Shown piece by piece: positions 10,642 through 21,022 of a stretch of DNA of 64,000 bases. Each line of letters starts with the position of its first letter. Position 1 is the first letter of the stretch. The notes beneath the pieces were generated by a model. The model had not been told where the DNA came from, did not search any database, and was given only the letters and a program-made list of their open reading frames with translations. The translations under genes and the position numbers were made by a program. This DNA is from Anomaloglossus baeobatrachus (lineage: Eukaryota > Chordata > Amphibia > Anura > Aromobatidae), in contig NC_134353.1 of assembly GCF_048569485.1 (NCBI RefSeq), forward strand, positions 705,218,841 through 705,282,840, read 5' to 3'.

Positions 10642-12603
10642 CTACGGGGAGGCAACTGCCGCCTGCAGGACTCTTCTACCTAGGCTGGCGTCCGCCGAAG
10701 CATAGGTATGCACCTGATAATGTTTGGTGAAAGTGTGCAGACTCGACCAGGTAGCTGCCTGGCACACCTGTTGAGCCGTAGCCTGGTGTCGCAATGCCCA
10801 GGACGCACCCACGGCTCTGGTAGAATGGGCCTTCAGCCCTGATGGAACCGGAAGCCCAGCAGAACGGTAGGCTTCAAGAATTGGTTCTTTGATCCATCGA
10901 GCCAGGGTGGCCTTAGAAGCCTGCGACCCTTTGCGCTTACCAGCGACAAGGACAAAGAGTGCATCCGAACGGCGCAGGGGCGCCGTGCGGGAAATGTAGA
11001 TTCTGAGTGCTCTCACCAGATCTAACAAATGTAAATCCTTCTCATACCGATGAACTGCATGAGGACAAAATGAAGGCAAAGAGATATCCTGATTAAGATG
11101 AAAAGAGGATACCACCTTCGGGAGAAACTCCTGAATGGGGCGCAGCACTACCTTGTCCTGGTGGAAGACCAGGAAGGGAGCCTTGGAAGACAGCGCTGCT
11201 AGCTCAGACACTCTCCGAAGAGATGTGATCGCTACCAGAAAAGCCACTTTCTGTGATAGTCTAGAAAGTGAAACCTCCCTCAGAGGCTCGAAGGGCGGCT
11301 TCTGGAGGGCAACTAGTACCCTGTTCAGATCCCATGGATCTAACGGCCGCTTGTACGGGGGAACGATATGGCAAACCCCCTGTAGGAACGTGCGGACCTT
11401 AGAAAGTCGTGCTAGACGCTTCTGAAAAAAGACGGATAGCGCCGAGACTTGTCCTTTAAGGGAGCCGAGCGACAAACCTTTTTCTAACCCAGATTGCAGG
11501 AAAGAAAGAAAGGTAGGCAATGCAAATGGCCAGGGAGACACTCCCTGAGCAGAGCACCAGGATAAGAATATCCTCCACGTTCTGTGGTAGATCTTAGCAG
11601 ACGTGGGCTTCCTAGCCTGTCTCATGGTGGCAACGACCCCTTGGGGTAAGCCTGAAGACGCTAGGATCCAGGACTCAATGGCCACACAGTCAGGTTCAGG
11701 GCCGCAGAATTCCGATGGAAAAAAGGCCCTTGGGACAGTAAGTCTGGTCGGTCTGGTAGTGCCCACGGTTGGCCGACCGTGAGATGCCACAGATCCGGAT
11801 ACCACGCCCTCCTCGGCCAGTCTGGAGCGACGAGTATGACGCGGCTGCAGTCGGATCTGATCTTGCGTAGCACTCTGGGCAAGAGTGCCAGAGGTGGAAA
11901 CACATAAGGGAGCCGGAACTGCGACCAATCTTGCACTAGGGCGTCTGCCGCTAGAGCTCTGTGATCGCGAGACCGTGCCATGAAGGTTGTGACCTTGTTG
12001 TTGTGCCGGGACGCCATTAGGTCGACGTCCGGCCTTCCCCATCGGCGACAGATTTCCTGAAACACGTCCGGGTGAAGGGACCATTCCCCTGCGTCCATGC
12101 CCTGGCGACTGAGGAAGTCTGCTTCCCAGTTTTCTACGCCGGGGATGTGAACCGCGGATATGGTGGAGGCCGTGGCTTCCACCCACATCATAATCCGCCG
12201 GACTTCCTGGAAGGCTTGCCGACTGCGTGTCCCCCCTTGGTGATTGATGTATGCCACCGCTGTGGAGTTGTCCGATTGAATTCGGATCTGCTTCCCTTCC
12301 AGCCACTGTTGGAAGGCTAGTAGGGCAAGATACATTGCTCTGATTTCCAGAACATTGATCTGAAGGGTGGACTCCTGCTGAGTCCACGTACCCTGAGCCC
12401 TGTGGTGGAGAAACACTGCTCCCCACCCTGACAGACTCGCGTCTGTCGTGACCACCGCCCAGGACGGTGGTAGGAAGGATCTTCCCTGTGATAATGAGGT
12501 GGAAAGGAGCCACCACTGCAGAGAGTCCTTGGCCGTCTGGGAAAGGGAGACTTTCCTGTCCAGGGATGTTGACTTCCCGTCCCATTGGGGGAGAATGTCC
12601 CAT
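10642..12603 (-). CDS. DIRS copy A: tyrosine recombinase region
   Basis: The carboxy-terminal half is a tyrosine recombinase, the enzyme DIRS elements use in place of an integrase to insert a circular DNA copy. Visible catalytic landmarks are the first Arg in TSLRRVSEL, the H-x-x-R box in KAHSTRAVG, and the nucleophile Tyr in FTKHYQV near the carboxy end. The amino-terminal part of this frame overlaps the RNase H region in another frame, which is usual in the family. The core domain begins near KIYHRTWRIF. Close relatives in the window are in copies B and C. Coordinates are those of the open frame, not a proven start. Confidence 0.85.
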   Translation of the reverse strand: MGHSPPMGREVNIPGQESLPFPDGQGLSAVVAPFHLIITGKILPTTVLGGGHDRRESVRVGSSVSPPQGSGYVDSAGVHPSDQCSGNQSNVSCPTSLPTVAGREADPNSIGQLHSGGIHQSPRGDTQSASLPGSPADYDVGGSHGLHHIRGSHPRRRKLGSRLPQSPGHGRRGMVPSPGRVSGNLSPMGKAGRRPNGVPAQQQGHNLHGTVSRSQSSSGRRPSARLVAVPAPLCVSTSGTLAQSATQDQIRLQPRHTRRSRLAEEGVVSGSVASHGRPTVGTTRPTRLTVPRAFFPSEFCGPEPDCVAIESWILASSGLPQGVVATMRQARKPTSAKIYHRTWRIFLSWCSAQGVSPWPFALPTFLSFLQSGLEKGLSLGSLKGQVSALSVFFQKRLARLSKVRTFLQGVCHIVPPYKRPLDPWDLNRVLVALQKPPFEPLREVSLSRLSQKVAFLVAITSLRRVSELAALSSKAPFLVFHQDKVVLRPIQEFLPKVVSSFHLNQDISLPSFCPHAVHRYEKDLHLLDLVRALRIYISRTAPLRRSDALFVLVAGKRKGSQASKATLARWIKEPILEAYRSAGLPVPSGLKAHSTRAVGASWALRHQATAQQVCQAATWSSLHTFTKHYQVHTYASADASLGRRVLQAAVASP

Positions 12604-13450
12604 TGAAGTGGACGCAGATGAAACTGCGCAAACGGAACCGCCTCTATTGCCGCCACCATCTTCCCGAGGAAGTGCATGAGGCGTCTTAAGGAGTGCGACT
12701 GAGTTTGAAGGAGAGCCTGCAGCCCAGTCTGTAGAGACCGCTGCTTGTCCAGCGGAAGCTTCACTATCGCTGAGAGAGTATGAAACTCCATGCCAAGATA
12801 CGTTAGTGATTGGGTCCGTGAGAGTGCAAGACTGCTACCACTGCCGCCATGATCTTGGTGAACACCCGAGGGGCTGTCGCCAGACCAAATGGCAGAGCTA
12901 CGAACTGAAGATGGTCGTCTCCTATCACGAAGCGTAGAAAGCGTTGGTGCTCTGTAGCAATCGGCACGTGGAGATAAGCATCTTTGATGTCTATTGATGC
13001 TAGGAAATCTCCTTGAGACATTGAGGCAATGACTGAGCGGAGGGATTCCATCCGGAACCGCCTGGCGTTCACATGCTTGTTGAGCAGTTTTAGGTCCAGA
13101 ACAGGACGGAAGGAGCCGTCCTTTTTTGGAACCACAAAGAGATTGGAGTAAAATCCTCGCCCCCGTTCCTGAGGGGGGACAGGGATCACGACTCCTTCTG
13201 CTCTTAGAGAGTCCACCGCCTGCAGCAGGGCATCTGCTCGGTTGGGGTGTGGGGAGGTTCTGAAGAACCGAAGTGGAGGCCGAGAACTGAACTCGATTCT
13301 GTACCCGCGAGACAAAATGTCTGTGACCCACCGGTCTTTGACCTGTGACAGCCAAATGTCGCAAAAGCGGGAGAGCCTGCCACCGACCGAGGATGCGGAG
13401 GGAGGAGGCCGAAAGTCATGAGGTAGCCGCTTTGGAAGCGGTTCCTCCAT
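11661..13450 (-). CDS. DIRS copy A: reverse transcriptase and RNase H region
   Basis: Reverse-transcriptase landmarks include PVPPQERGRGFYSNLFVVPK, DGSFRPVLDLKLLNKHV, FLASIDIKDAYLHVPI and LPFGLATAPRVF. The RNase H domain follows with TTDASLSGWGAV, NVLEIRAMYLALL and IQSDNSTAVAYINHQGG. Beyond it is a conserved DIRS tail with DVDLMASRHNNKV and YVFPPLALLPRVL. Order and motifs match copy B. This part of the element is affected by the copy's small number of breaks. It overlaps the recombinase frame at its carboxy end and gag at its amino end. Confidence 0.85.
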
Positions 13451-14906
13451 TTGCTTTCCTGGGGCGTGAGTGAGCCCGCCAGGAATCTGAGCTCCCTTGT
13501 TCTTTCTGAGTCCTTTTGGACGAGGAGAATTGGGCCTTGCCCGAGCCTCGAAAGGACCGAAACCTCGACTGCCACTTTTTCTGTTGAGGTTTACTTGCTC
13601 TGGGCTGTGGTAAGGAAGAGTCCTTACCCTTGGACTGTTTTATGATTTCAGCCAATGGCTCACCAAACAGTCTGTCTCTAGATAATGGCAAGCTGGTTAA
13701 GCATTTTTTGGAACCAGCATCTGCTTTCCAGTCCTTTAACCACAAGGCTCTGCGCAAAACCACAGAATTGGCGGACGCCATAGCGGTACGGCTCGTAGAT
13801 TCTAGGACAGCATTGATAGCATAGGTCGCAAACGCAGACATTTGCGAAGTTAGGGACGCCACCTGCGGTACTGCTGGATGTATGATAGCATCCACCTGCG
13901 CTAAACCAGCTGAAATAGCTTGGAGTGCCCACACGGCCGCGAATGCTGGAGCAAACGACGCGCCGATAGCTTCATAGACAGATTTCAACCAAAGGTCCAT
14001 CTGTCTGTCGCTGGCATCTTTAAGTGAAGCGCCATCCTCTACTGCGACTATGGATCTAGCCGCAAGCTTGGAAATTGGGGGATCCACCTTTGGACACTGG
14101 GTCCAGCGTTTGGCCACCTCAGAGGGAAAAGGATAACGGGTATCCTTAGAACGTTTAGAGAAACGCTTGTCTGGATGAGCGTCGTGTTTCTGGATCGATT
14201 CTCTGAAGTCAGAGTGGTCCAAAAAAGCACTTAATTTACGCTTGGGATACAGGAAATGGAACTTCTCCTGCTGTGCAGCTGCCTCCTCTGCTGACGGAGC
14301 TGGGGGAGAAATATCCAACAGTCTATTAATTGCCGATATAAGGTCATTAACCATGGCGTCACCATCAGGGGCATCCAGATTGAGAGGGGCCTCAGGATTA
14401 GAATCCTGATCACCGTCCTCAGTCTCATCACAGAGAGACTCTTCTCGCTGAGACCCTGAGCAGTGTGATGACGTCGAGGGTCTTTCCCAGCGAGCTCGCT
14501 TAGGCTGCCTGGGACTGTCATCTGAGTCAGAGACTTCAGCCTGTGATGCTTGAGACCCCCTTGAAGTACGGATTAGTTCCAACTGAGGGGGACCGGAGAG
14601 CATAGACACAGCAGTGTCCATGGTCTGAGTAACTGGCCTGGACTGCAAGGTCTCCAGGATTTTTGTCATAGTCACAGACATTTTATCAGCAAAAACTGCA
14701 AAGTCTGTCCCCGTCACCGGGGCAGGGTTCACAGGCGTCTCTGCCTGGGCCACTGCCACCATAGGCTCTGGCTGACGAAGTGCCACTGGGACTGAACATT
14801 GCACACAATGTGAGTCATTGGAGCCTGCCGGTAGATCAGCCCCACATGCAGTACAAACAGTGTACACAGCCTTTGTCTTAGCACCCTTGCGTTTTGCGGA
14901 TGACAT
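13416..14906 (-). CDS. DIRS copy A: gag-like protein
   Basis: A 496-residue open frame, first along the coding strand. It begins MSSAKRKGAKTKAVYTVCTA and carries a CxxC...CxxC knuckle in residues 18-38 (CTACGADLPAG...HCVQC), then an acidic, Ser-rich stretch and a helical region (AAVWALQAISAGLAQVDAII) before a basic Ser/Arg tail. The same protein is recognisable in copy B (44064-45503) and, decayed, in copy C. DIRS first frames are called gag by position. Sequence similarity to retroviral gag is not evident. Confidence 0.8.
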   Translation of the reverse strand: MSSAKRKGAKTKAVYTVCTACGADLPAGSNDSHCVQCSVPVALRQPEPMVAVAQAETPVNPAPVTGTDFAVFADKMSVTMTKILETLQSRPVTQTMDTAVSMLSGPPQLELIRTSRGSQASQAEVSDSDDSPRQPKRARWERPSTSSHCSGSQREESLCDETEDGDQDSNPEAPLNLDAPDGDAMVNDLISAINRLLDISPPAPSAEEAAAQQEKFHFLYPKRKLSAFLDHSDFRESIQKHDAHPDKRFSKRSKDTRYPFPSEVAKRWTQCPKVDPPISKLAARSIVAVEDGASLKDASDRQMDLWLKSVYEAIGASFAPAFAAVWALQAISAGLAQVDAIIHPAVPQVASLTSQMSAFATYAINAVLESTSRTAMASANSVVLRRALWLKDWKADAGSKKCLTSLPLSRDRLFGEPLAEIIKQSKGKDSSLPQPRASKPQQKKWQSRFRSFRGSGKAQFSSSKRTQKEQGSSDSWRAHSRPRKANGGTASKAATS

Positions 14907-15927
14907 GTTGCTGCCTCCTCAGAGCAGTACAGGGTGTCCAGCCAAGAAGCGACCTTACAGTGCAACTATATATATATATGGTACCAAGAAAAAAGTACAC
15001 TAATATAACACTGAGGCACTAGTGGGGCCAGCACTAAAGTGCTGCTTACCGCCCGCTTAGGAGCGGGTGTGTGGTCGCCGAAATCCCTTTAGTCTGGGTC
15101 TCCCAGAGCCTGCTGCCTTTCCCCAGCCAGACCGCATGTGTAATGGCTGCCGGCGTCCTTGTGGAGAGGGGGGGCGGGCCCTGGGCGTATACAGACGAAG
15201 AGCGGGAAGCCTGCTTCCCACTGTGCCTAGTGAGAGGGCTGGAGCATGTAAATAAAGCTCCAGCCCTCGGCGCTGCCAATTGAGCAGCGTCTCTCCCATA
15301 CCCTGATTGACAGGGTGGGGGCGGGAACGAAGCGGCGCTAGGCCGCAGAAGCCGGGGGCTAAAGTTAGAAGCGCCGCCGCCGTAAAAGCGCGGTCGGCGC
15401 AAAGTCCCCGGCGCACCACAAGTCGCAGCTGCGCCGCCGCTCCAGGAGCGGTCGGCGCAGTAGTTCCCAACATGTAACGTCACTCAGCAAAGCTGCAGTG
15501 ACCTAACCCCAGCGCTACTGTCCCCGGCGCACTATAACGCTCAGCAAGCCTTGAGAGTGTCCGTGCCTGCCGGGGACACCGAGTACCTGAATGATGCAGG
15601 GCCTTGTCCCTGACTGTACTCATGCTCCAAATCCAGCAGGTTCTCTGGGTCTGTGGATGGAGCCCGGCCTCAGGGCTTGGGGGCCGGCAAGATCCCACTT
15701 CCACAGAGCCCTCCAGGGGATGTGGAAGGAAAACAGCATGTGGGCTCCAGCCTCTGTACCAGCAATAGGTACCTCAACCTTACAAGCACCACCGCGGGTG
15801 AGAAGGGAGCATGCTGGGGGCCCTATATGGGCCCTCTTTTCTTCCATCCGATATAGCCAGCAGCTACTGCTGACTACAAACAGTGGAGCTATGCGTGGAT
15901 GTCTGACCTCCTTCGCACAAAGCAGAA

Positions 15928-16070
15928 AACTGGTGAGCCAGTGATCCCACTGGGGGTGTATAGCCAGAAGGGGAGGGGCCTTACACTTTTTAGTGTAATT
16001 GCTTTGTGTGGCCTCCGGAGGCAGTGCTATACACCCAATCGTCTGGGTCTCCCAATAGAGCGCCGAAGAA
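15928..16070. repeat. Right inverted terminal repeat of DIRS copy A
   Basis: Reverse complement of the left terminal repeat, without visible difference over about 135 bp. The extremity ATAGAGCGCCGAAGAA recurs inverted in the internal complementary region. The GC-rich segment just inside (15050-15550) is a probable untranslated leader and promoter region for the minus-strand transcript. That role is inferred from position only. Confidence 0.8.
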
Positions 16071-16951
16071 AACATCTAAACAAGTAAAATTCGCAGAAGG
16101 AATGTCCAGTGGGGACTTCCTGGAATGGGTTTCCACAGACGTACAGCTGCATGGAAGACCAAGATCACCATATGAAATGAGAAGTGTCGGCTGGAGACGT
16201 GTAAATACACAACAGTGGACTCTGGAACCTGGGAATATGTTCTCTGCAGTAATGGATCCCATTTTACTGCAAGTGTCATATAGAAATATATAGTGTTTTG
16301 GTAGATGTGTAGAGAACTCCACCAGAAAGCATAATGCCTTTGATGGAAAAAGGATCAAAATGGGGGCACTTTTTTTGTTTTACTCCAAAATCCTGTGAAA
16401 AGCCTTCCCAGAATCACCAATGTGGACACCTTACCATCACAACTATGAACTCATTGGACATCCCATTCCAAAGCCATAAGCAAGTAAATGAGTAACATAT
16501 GTGGATATAGGTTTATTATAAGGATCACTGCTCAACATACCAGTGAAACAAAACTAGCAGTCTTGATGGGTTTAATTGGTTTTATTTACAATATTAGGAA
16601 ACTAATCATGAGTGAATATGATAAAATTATTTTTGCTGAAAAGCCTCAGCTATAATTTAAGTTTGCACATAAAAACACCACATTTAAAAAAAAAACAACA
16701 GATAAAAGAAAAGCTCATTTACATAGAGACGAGTGTGACAGAACACGAGGGCCAACTTGAAAAGCACAATTTTCTGGAAAGAGAAATTATAGGTTACTAC
16801 ATCTTTGTTGGCATAAAGAAATTTGAAAAAAAAATAAATATAACTAATGCTTTAATGTGTCTAAAGCATATAAAATGTGGTTGCACTGGTAAGCCCATTC
16901 TATAAAACAGGGGCACACATGAACCATTATATAGCAAGTAAAATCTAATTA
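16071..16951. other. CDC45 downstream sequence, probably part of the 3' UTR
   Basis: No repeats or frames of note. Two AATAAA signals on the minus strand (TTTATT at 16512-16517 and 16581-16586) lie about 840-910 bases beyond the CDC45 stop codon and are the nearest candidate polyadenylation signals. If they are used, the short element at 16952-17302 is part of the CDC45 3' UTR. Confidence 0.35.
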
Positions 16952-17302
16952 AAAGGGAATCTGTCACCAGGTAACTCTTAATCTGAGAGCAGCATAATGA
17001 AGGGGCAGAGATCCGGTTTCCAGAGATGTGTCACTTATTGGGCTGTTTAGTGTAGCTGTGATAAAATCACTTGATAATCTACTACTGATTAAAATTAGAG
17101 GATTACTTGACCTGCTGCCAGGTAGTCCAGCATATTCATGAGCTCTGTATAACTGCTAGACCTGCAACAGAGAAAACCTTGATTTTATCAAAATGACAGC
17201 AAACAGCTCAGTAAGTGACGCATCGTTGGAATCAGGATCTCTGCCCCTATGTTGTGTTGCTCTCAGACGAAGTAGCAAAAACCTGTTGACAGATTCCCTT
17301 TA
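16952..17302. mobile_element. 351-bp inverted-repeat element with AAAGGGAATCTGTCACC ends
   Basis: The left end AAAAGGGAATCTGTCACCAGG and the right end CCTGTTGACAGATTCCCTTT are complements with few mismatches. The inner flanks also pair (CAGAGATCC...GTCACTTATTGGGCTGTTTA against AAACAGCTCAGTAAGTGAC...GATCTCTGCCCC). No coding capacity. A partial relative starts at 61686 (AAAGGAAATCTGTCATCAAG). It sits between the CDC45 stop codon and the candidate poly-A signals. Confidence 0.75.
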
Positions 17303-17422
17303 AAAAAAAATAAAATAAATAATAATGTACATGTAAATAAGCGAACAATGGTGTTACATGACAAATTATGGGTAAAATCCCCAACATGTGAGAAAAGAGG
17401 TACATTCTGAACTTAGCATACC

Positions 17423-17487
17423 TTATGAGAGGAGAGAAATAAGAGCATCTAGGAATTTGCTTCGGTCTTCTGTCCTTAATTCAATTA
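17423..17487 (-). CDS. cdc45: CDC45, terminal coding exon
   Basis: The exon encodes IIELRTEDRSKFLDALISLLS followed by TAA at 17425-17423, the well-conserved carboxy terminus of CDC45. The acceptor reads GTATTTAG at 17488-17495. The exon begins with TA, which completes an ATA codon with the single A left by the exon ending at 19550. CDC45 is the subunit that, with MCM2-7 and GINS, forms the CMG replicative helicase in the nucleus. The whole window portion is 247 residues, against about 566 in the human protein, so this is the carboxy-terminal 40-45 percent. Confidence 0.95.
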
Positions 17488-17823
17488 CTAAATACGAATT
17501 AAACAAGGAAGTTACTATCAATAACATTCTGCAAATCCTAATGTTCTAATGCACAATGAGTTTAAGATATTAATCATCATCAGAAGCTATCTGTTCAGGC
17601 GCTCATGAAGGAAGAAAATTTGCTTCTGTAGACGGCAACCCCCTAGTCGCTTCATCTCAGCAGTTTGGCTGGTAAAATTCCAACCACTTAAAACATGTTA
17701 AGAGGGACATGGGTCACATAGAACTTCCAGTCTGACCTCATTAACGCCACTGCAGCAGCTACTGTGCAGCCAGTCACAAAGCTTAAAAATACATCTCAAA
17801 GGTTTGATCTGGAGATTAAAACT

Positions 17824-19516
17824 AGTGATGGGCAGTCCCAGACTGTAAAAGGTCCAGATCCGCGCTGTTTCAAAAATACCAGAGTGCCGGGCACGGAATT
17901 CCGGTCAATGGTACAGATCCGGCACTTGGGAAGTATAAAAAAATTAAAGGAAAAATAAAGAAAAAAAATAAAAATAAAAGCACTTGGGCTATACTTACCA
18001 AGGCTCCGGCACGGCTGTAACTGCTCCAGCAGCTGCTCATTCACTTCCAGGGCTGCTCATTATCCTTCATTGCATATGCACTGCTTTCCCCGCCCATTGG
18101 CGTCTGTGATTGGTTGCAGTCAGAAGCACCCCCACTCTATACCATACAGTAAAAATAAATAAATAAAGAAAATTGGGGTAGGGTCCCCCCCCATATTATG
18201 ATACCTAGCACACAAAGCCATGGCTAAAGGCTGCAGCCTCCAGCAGTGTGCTTATCTTGGCTGTATATCCACCCCAATTTTGATACCCAGACAAGATAAA
18301 GCCCGACAAGTAGGGGCTGGTATTCTCAGACTAAGGAGACTCATGGTTATTGGGCCCCCCAGCCTAAAAATAGCAGCCTGTAGCTGCCCAGAATTGTCGC
18401 ATCCATTAGATGCAACAATCCCAGCAGTTTCCACGGCTCTTCCAGATTGTCCTGGTGCGGTGGCAATAGGGGTTAATCACAGCTCACAGCTGCCATTAAG
18501 CCCTAGATTAGTAATGGGGGGTCCTCATAGACCCTCCCAACTAATAATCTGTAAGTGAAAGTAAACACAAAACACTGTAAAAATCCTTTATTTGGAATAA
18601 AATACAAAAAACTCACCTTCTTTCAACACTTTATTAACCCCCAAAACACTCCTGCAGGTCTGACGTAATCTACACGAGGTCCTACGACGATTCCAGCTCT
18701 GCTACATCTGAAGTCAGAGCGCACGATCATGGAACATGACAGCTTGCTGTGGGCTTCAGGCAGAGACTGAGCCTCAGCGATCAGCGATGACGTCACTCAG
18801 ATGGTTTGCGGTCACAGTAGAGGTTACAATGGTCCTCCACCTGTGACCACAGCTAACCTGACATCGGTCAGTAACCTCAGGTGGGGTCACTGAGTTTAAT
18901 GAAGTACCCTGAGGTCAGGTTACCTAAGGTCACAGGTGGAAGACTTTGGGAACCTCCAGCTGTAATTAAAAAAAAAAAAGAAACAAGAAAAAAAAAAAAA
19001 AAAACTAAACAAAAAAGACGCTTGGGGTTTCTCTTATTTTGATACAAAGCCAAGATTAGCGCACGGCCTGTAGCCGTATGCTTTATATGTGCTGGTACCA
19101 TAATACAAAGGTACGCTACGCCATATATTTATTTTTCTACCACGATAGACACACACGGCATCTGTGATTGGAAGCAGTCAGCTGACACTTTGTTACTCAG
19201 AGTGGGCACGCGTCTTGAGTACAATCACAGATGGCGGGGAAAGTAGTGCGTATGCAATGAAGGTAATGAGTGGCTCCGGAAGTGAATGAGAGATTGCTGG
19301 AGTGGTTATAGCCGCACTGGAGACTCAATAAATATAGCCCACTTGCTCCTATCCCTTCTACCACCATTTTTAATCACCGGATTGTGGTCCCTATAAGCTC
19401 ATATGGTGACCGGCGTTCGACCAGATATCTAGGATCAATTCTGGGCTGAAACCGGATTTCTATTTTAATCTGGTAAGGTCTGCCGGTCCCGGTTATCTGT
19501 GAATCAGCCCATCACT
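17824..19516. mobile_element. 1.7-kb inverted-repeat element with AGTGATGGGC ends, in the last CDC45 intron
   Basis: AGTGATGGGC at the left and GCCCATCACT at the right are exact complements. No transposase is encoded. The interior shares words with 4048-5056 and 36775-37447 (CCCGCCCATTGGCG, GCTGGTATTCTCAG, GGGCCCCCCAGCCTAAAAATAGCAGCC). It also holds inverted pieces around 18800-18950 (GGTTACCTAAGGTCACAGGTGG and a near complement). It occupies most of the 2.06-kb intron between the last two CDC45 exons. Superfamily not determined. Confidence 0.55.
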
Positions 19517-19549
19517 AAGCAAAACTTATCAAGAATGGTCACCACTCAC

Positions 19550-19626
19550 TTGACATATCAAACTGATTGTGAAGTGTCCGAGAACTCGTACTCTCTGCAG
19601 CTTTCTCAAAGGCTCGGCCGAAGAAG
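19550..19626 (-). CDS. cdc45: CDC45, penultimate exon
   Basis: Encodes [20 protein letters not shown] plus QFDMS, nearly identical to vertebrate CDC45. The acceptor is TTTTTAG (19627-19633) and the donor GTGAGT (19549-19544). The first base C completes an Asn codon with AA from the exon ending at 20062, and the last base A joins the terminal exon. The exon is 77 bases. All junction phases agree with both neighbours, so this is an intact exon and not a retrocopy. Confidence 0.96.
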
Positions 19627-20061
19627 CTAAAAAGGTGAAAAGATTTAAAAAATTAAGCACATATTTAAATTAAAAAAATGAAGTACATAAGTATTTCAAT
19701 TACATGAAGATAATAGTGCACTTAACACTTTATTAAAAAAAATATGAAAACAGTAAGAAATTAAAATATTCCACAGAAAGTCAAAGTTTCTAACATAATG
19801 TATTAAAAGTAAACATTTCAGTTCATCTGTACTGAAAAGCTCTGAGTAATCAACTTGCATAGAAACAGGATGTGAAAGTTGCAGCAGCCATCCAATGAAG
19901 ATGTTAATGCCAGGACGTCGAAAAACATAGCACTGAGTGAAGAGGAGCAAGGCCATTGCGATAGGCCAGTATTTGGTGGTGGACAACCCCTTAAAAGGCT
20001 AGGAAACAAATCTTGTGTTCACATAAAGACTAACATATACCCGAAATAAAAAGAACCTTAC

Positions 20062-20180
20062 TTCTTCTTGTCGGAACTCTCAACTTCTGGAGGAATTCCC
20101 ACCATAATCACTGTTCCCTTCTCAATATCTAGTGGAGCAGCCAGAATCAGAGGGAGCAGTTTACATCGCTTGTTTTTAGT
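20062..20180 (-). CDS. cdc45: CDC45 exon (third from the end)
   Basis: The 119-base exon encodes [20 protein letters not shown] then [19 protein letters not shown] and two bases of the next Asn codon. The motif RCKLLPL..AAPL and the VGIPPE box are characteristic of CDC45. The acceptor is ATATTAG (20181-20187) and the donor GTAAGG (20061-20056). Intron 19627-20061 is only 435 bases and appears free of recognised insertions. Confidence 0.96.
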
Positions 20181-20389
20181 CTAATATTAAGAGAAAAAAA
20201 AAAATAGTATAATTGCCAATTTATGCACAATAGTCATATCGAACATATATAGTCTCTAATAATACACAGCTTTTCCCCAAGCAACCCTAAAAATAAGGTT
20301 GACAAATCATCCATATTTTAAGACAACCTGAAATTAGCATGCAAGGCTTAGAGACTCAAAAATATATGGTAAAAAGTCCATATAATATA

Positions 20390-21022
20390 CTGTATGTCAC
20401 AAAAGTGAGTACACCCCTCACATTTTTGTAAATATTTCATTATATCTTTTCATGGGACAACACTGAAGATATGACGCTCTGATACAATATAAAGTAGTCA
20501 GTGTACAGCTTGTATAACAGTGTAAATTTTGTGTTCACTCTAAATAACTGTCAGGTTGAGCCCCACACTCCTTTAAACTTCTGCTTTCAGCATTATTATA
20601 GCCTCGGTCAACTTTTTCTTCAGATCCTCAGAGAATTCTTTGCCATGAGGTGCCATATTGAACTTCCAGTGACCAGTATGAGAGTGTGTGGGTGCGATAA
20701 CACAAATCTAACACACCTGATCCCCATAACAGCTGAGACCTTGTAACACTAATGAGTCACATGACACGGGGGAGGGAAAATTGTTAATTGGGCAGTTTGT
20801 CCATTTTCACTTAGGGATGTACTCACTTTTGTTGCCAGCGGTTTTGACATTAATGGCTATGTGTTGAGTTATTTAGAGGGCACACCAAACTTACACAGTT
20901 ATACAAGCTGTACACTGACTACTTTACATTGTATCAAAGTCTTATATCTTCAGGTGTTGTCCCATGAAAATAATAAAATATTCAGAAAAACGTGAGGGTG
21001 TACTCACTTTTGCGATATACTG
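20390..21022. mobile_element. Tc1/mariner deletion derivative (633 bp) in a CDC45 intron
   Basis: The terminal repeats read CTGTATGTCACAAAAGTGAG at the left and, as complement at the right, CAGTATATCGCAAAAGTGAG, with TA at both flanks (20388-20389 and 21023-21024). A minus-strand remnant frame starting at the ATG complement near 20655 reads MAPHGKEFSEDLKKKLTEAI. This resembles the start of a Tc1-type transposase and stops soon afterwards (KAEV). The rest of the transposase is absent, so it is an internally deleted, non-autonomous copy. It lies within the intron 20181-23223. Confidence 0.85.

Larger units (their letters stand above)
10154..16070 (-). mobile_element. DIRS tyrosine-recombinase retrotransposon, copy A (5.9 kb, nearly whole)
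   Basis: Coding strand is minus. About 135 bp at the two ends are inverted copies (GGGAGACCCAGACGATTGGG through CCTCCGGAGGCCACACAAAG to CACTGGCTCACCAGTTTT). Order along the coding strand: right terminal region, gag (14906-13416), reverse transcriptase with RNase H (13450-11661), tyrosine recombinase (overlapping, 12603-10642), internal complementary region, left terminal repeat. The absence of a target duplication, the split inverted ends and the recombinase in place of an integrase are the DIRS hallmarks. It has about one or two breaks. The ends are essentially identical to each other, which suggests a recent insertion. It lies just beyond the 3' end of CDC45, in the same orientation as that gene. 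Confidence 0.93.

Noticed and set aside
16612-16905. 97-codon Lys/Ile-rich plus-strand frame
   Set aside because: AT-rich composition, no motif, antisense to the CDC45 3' flank.
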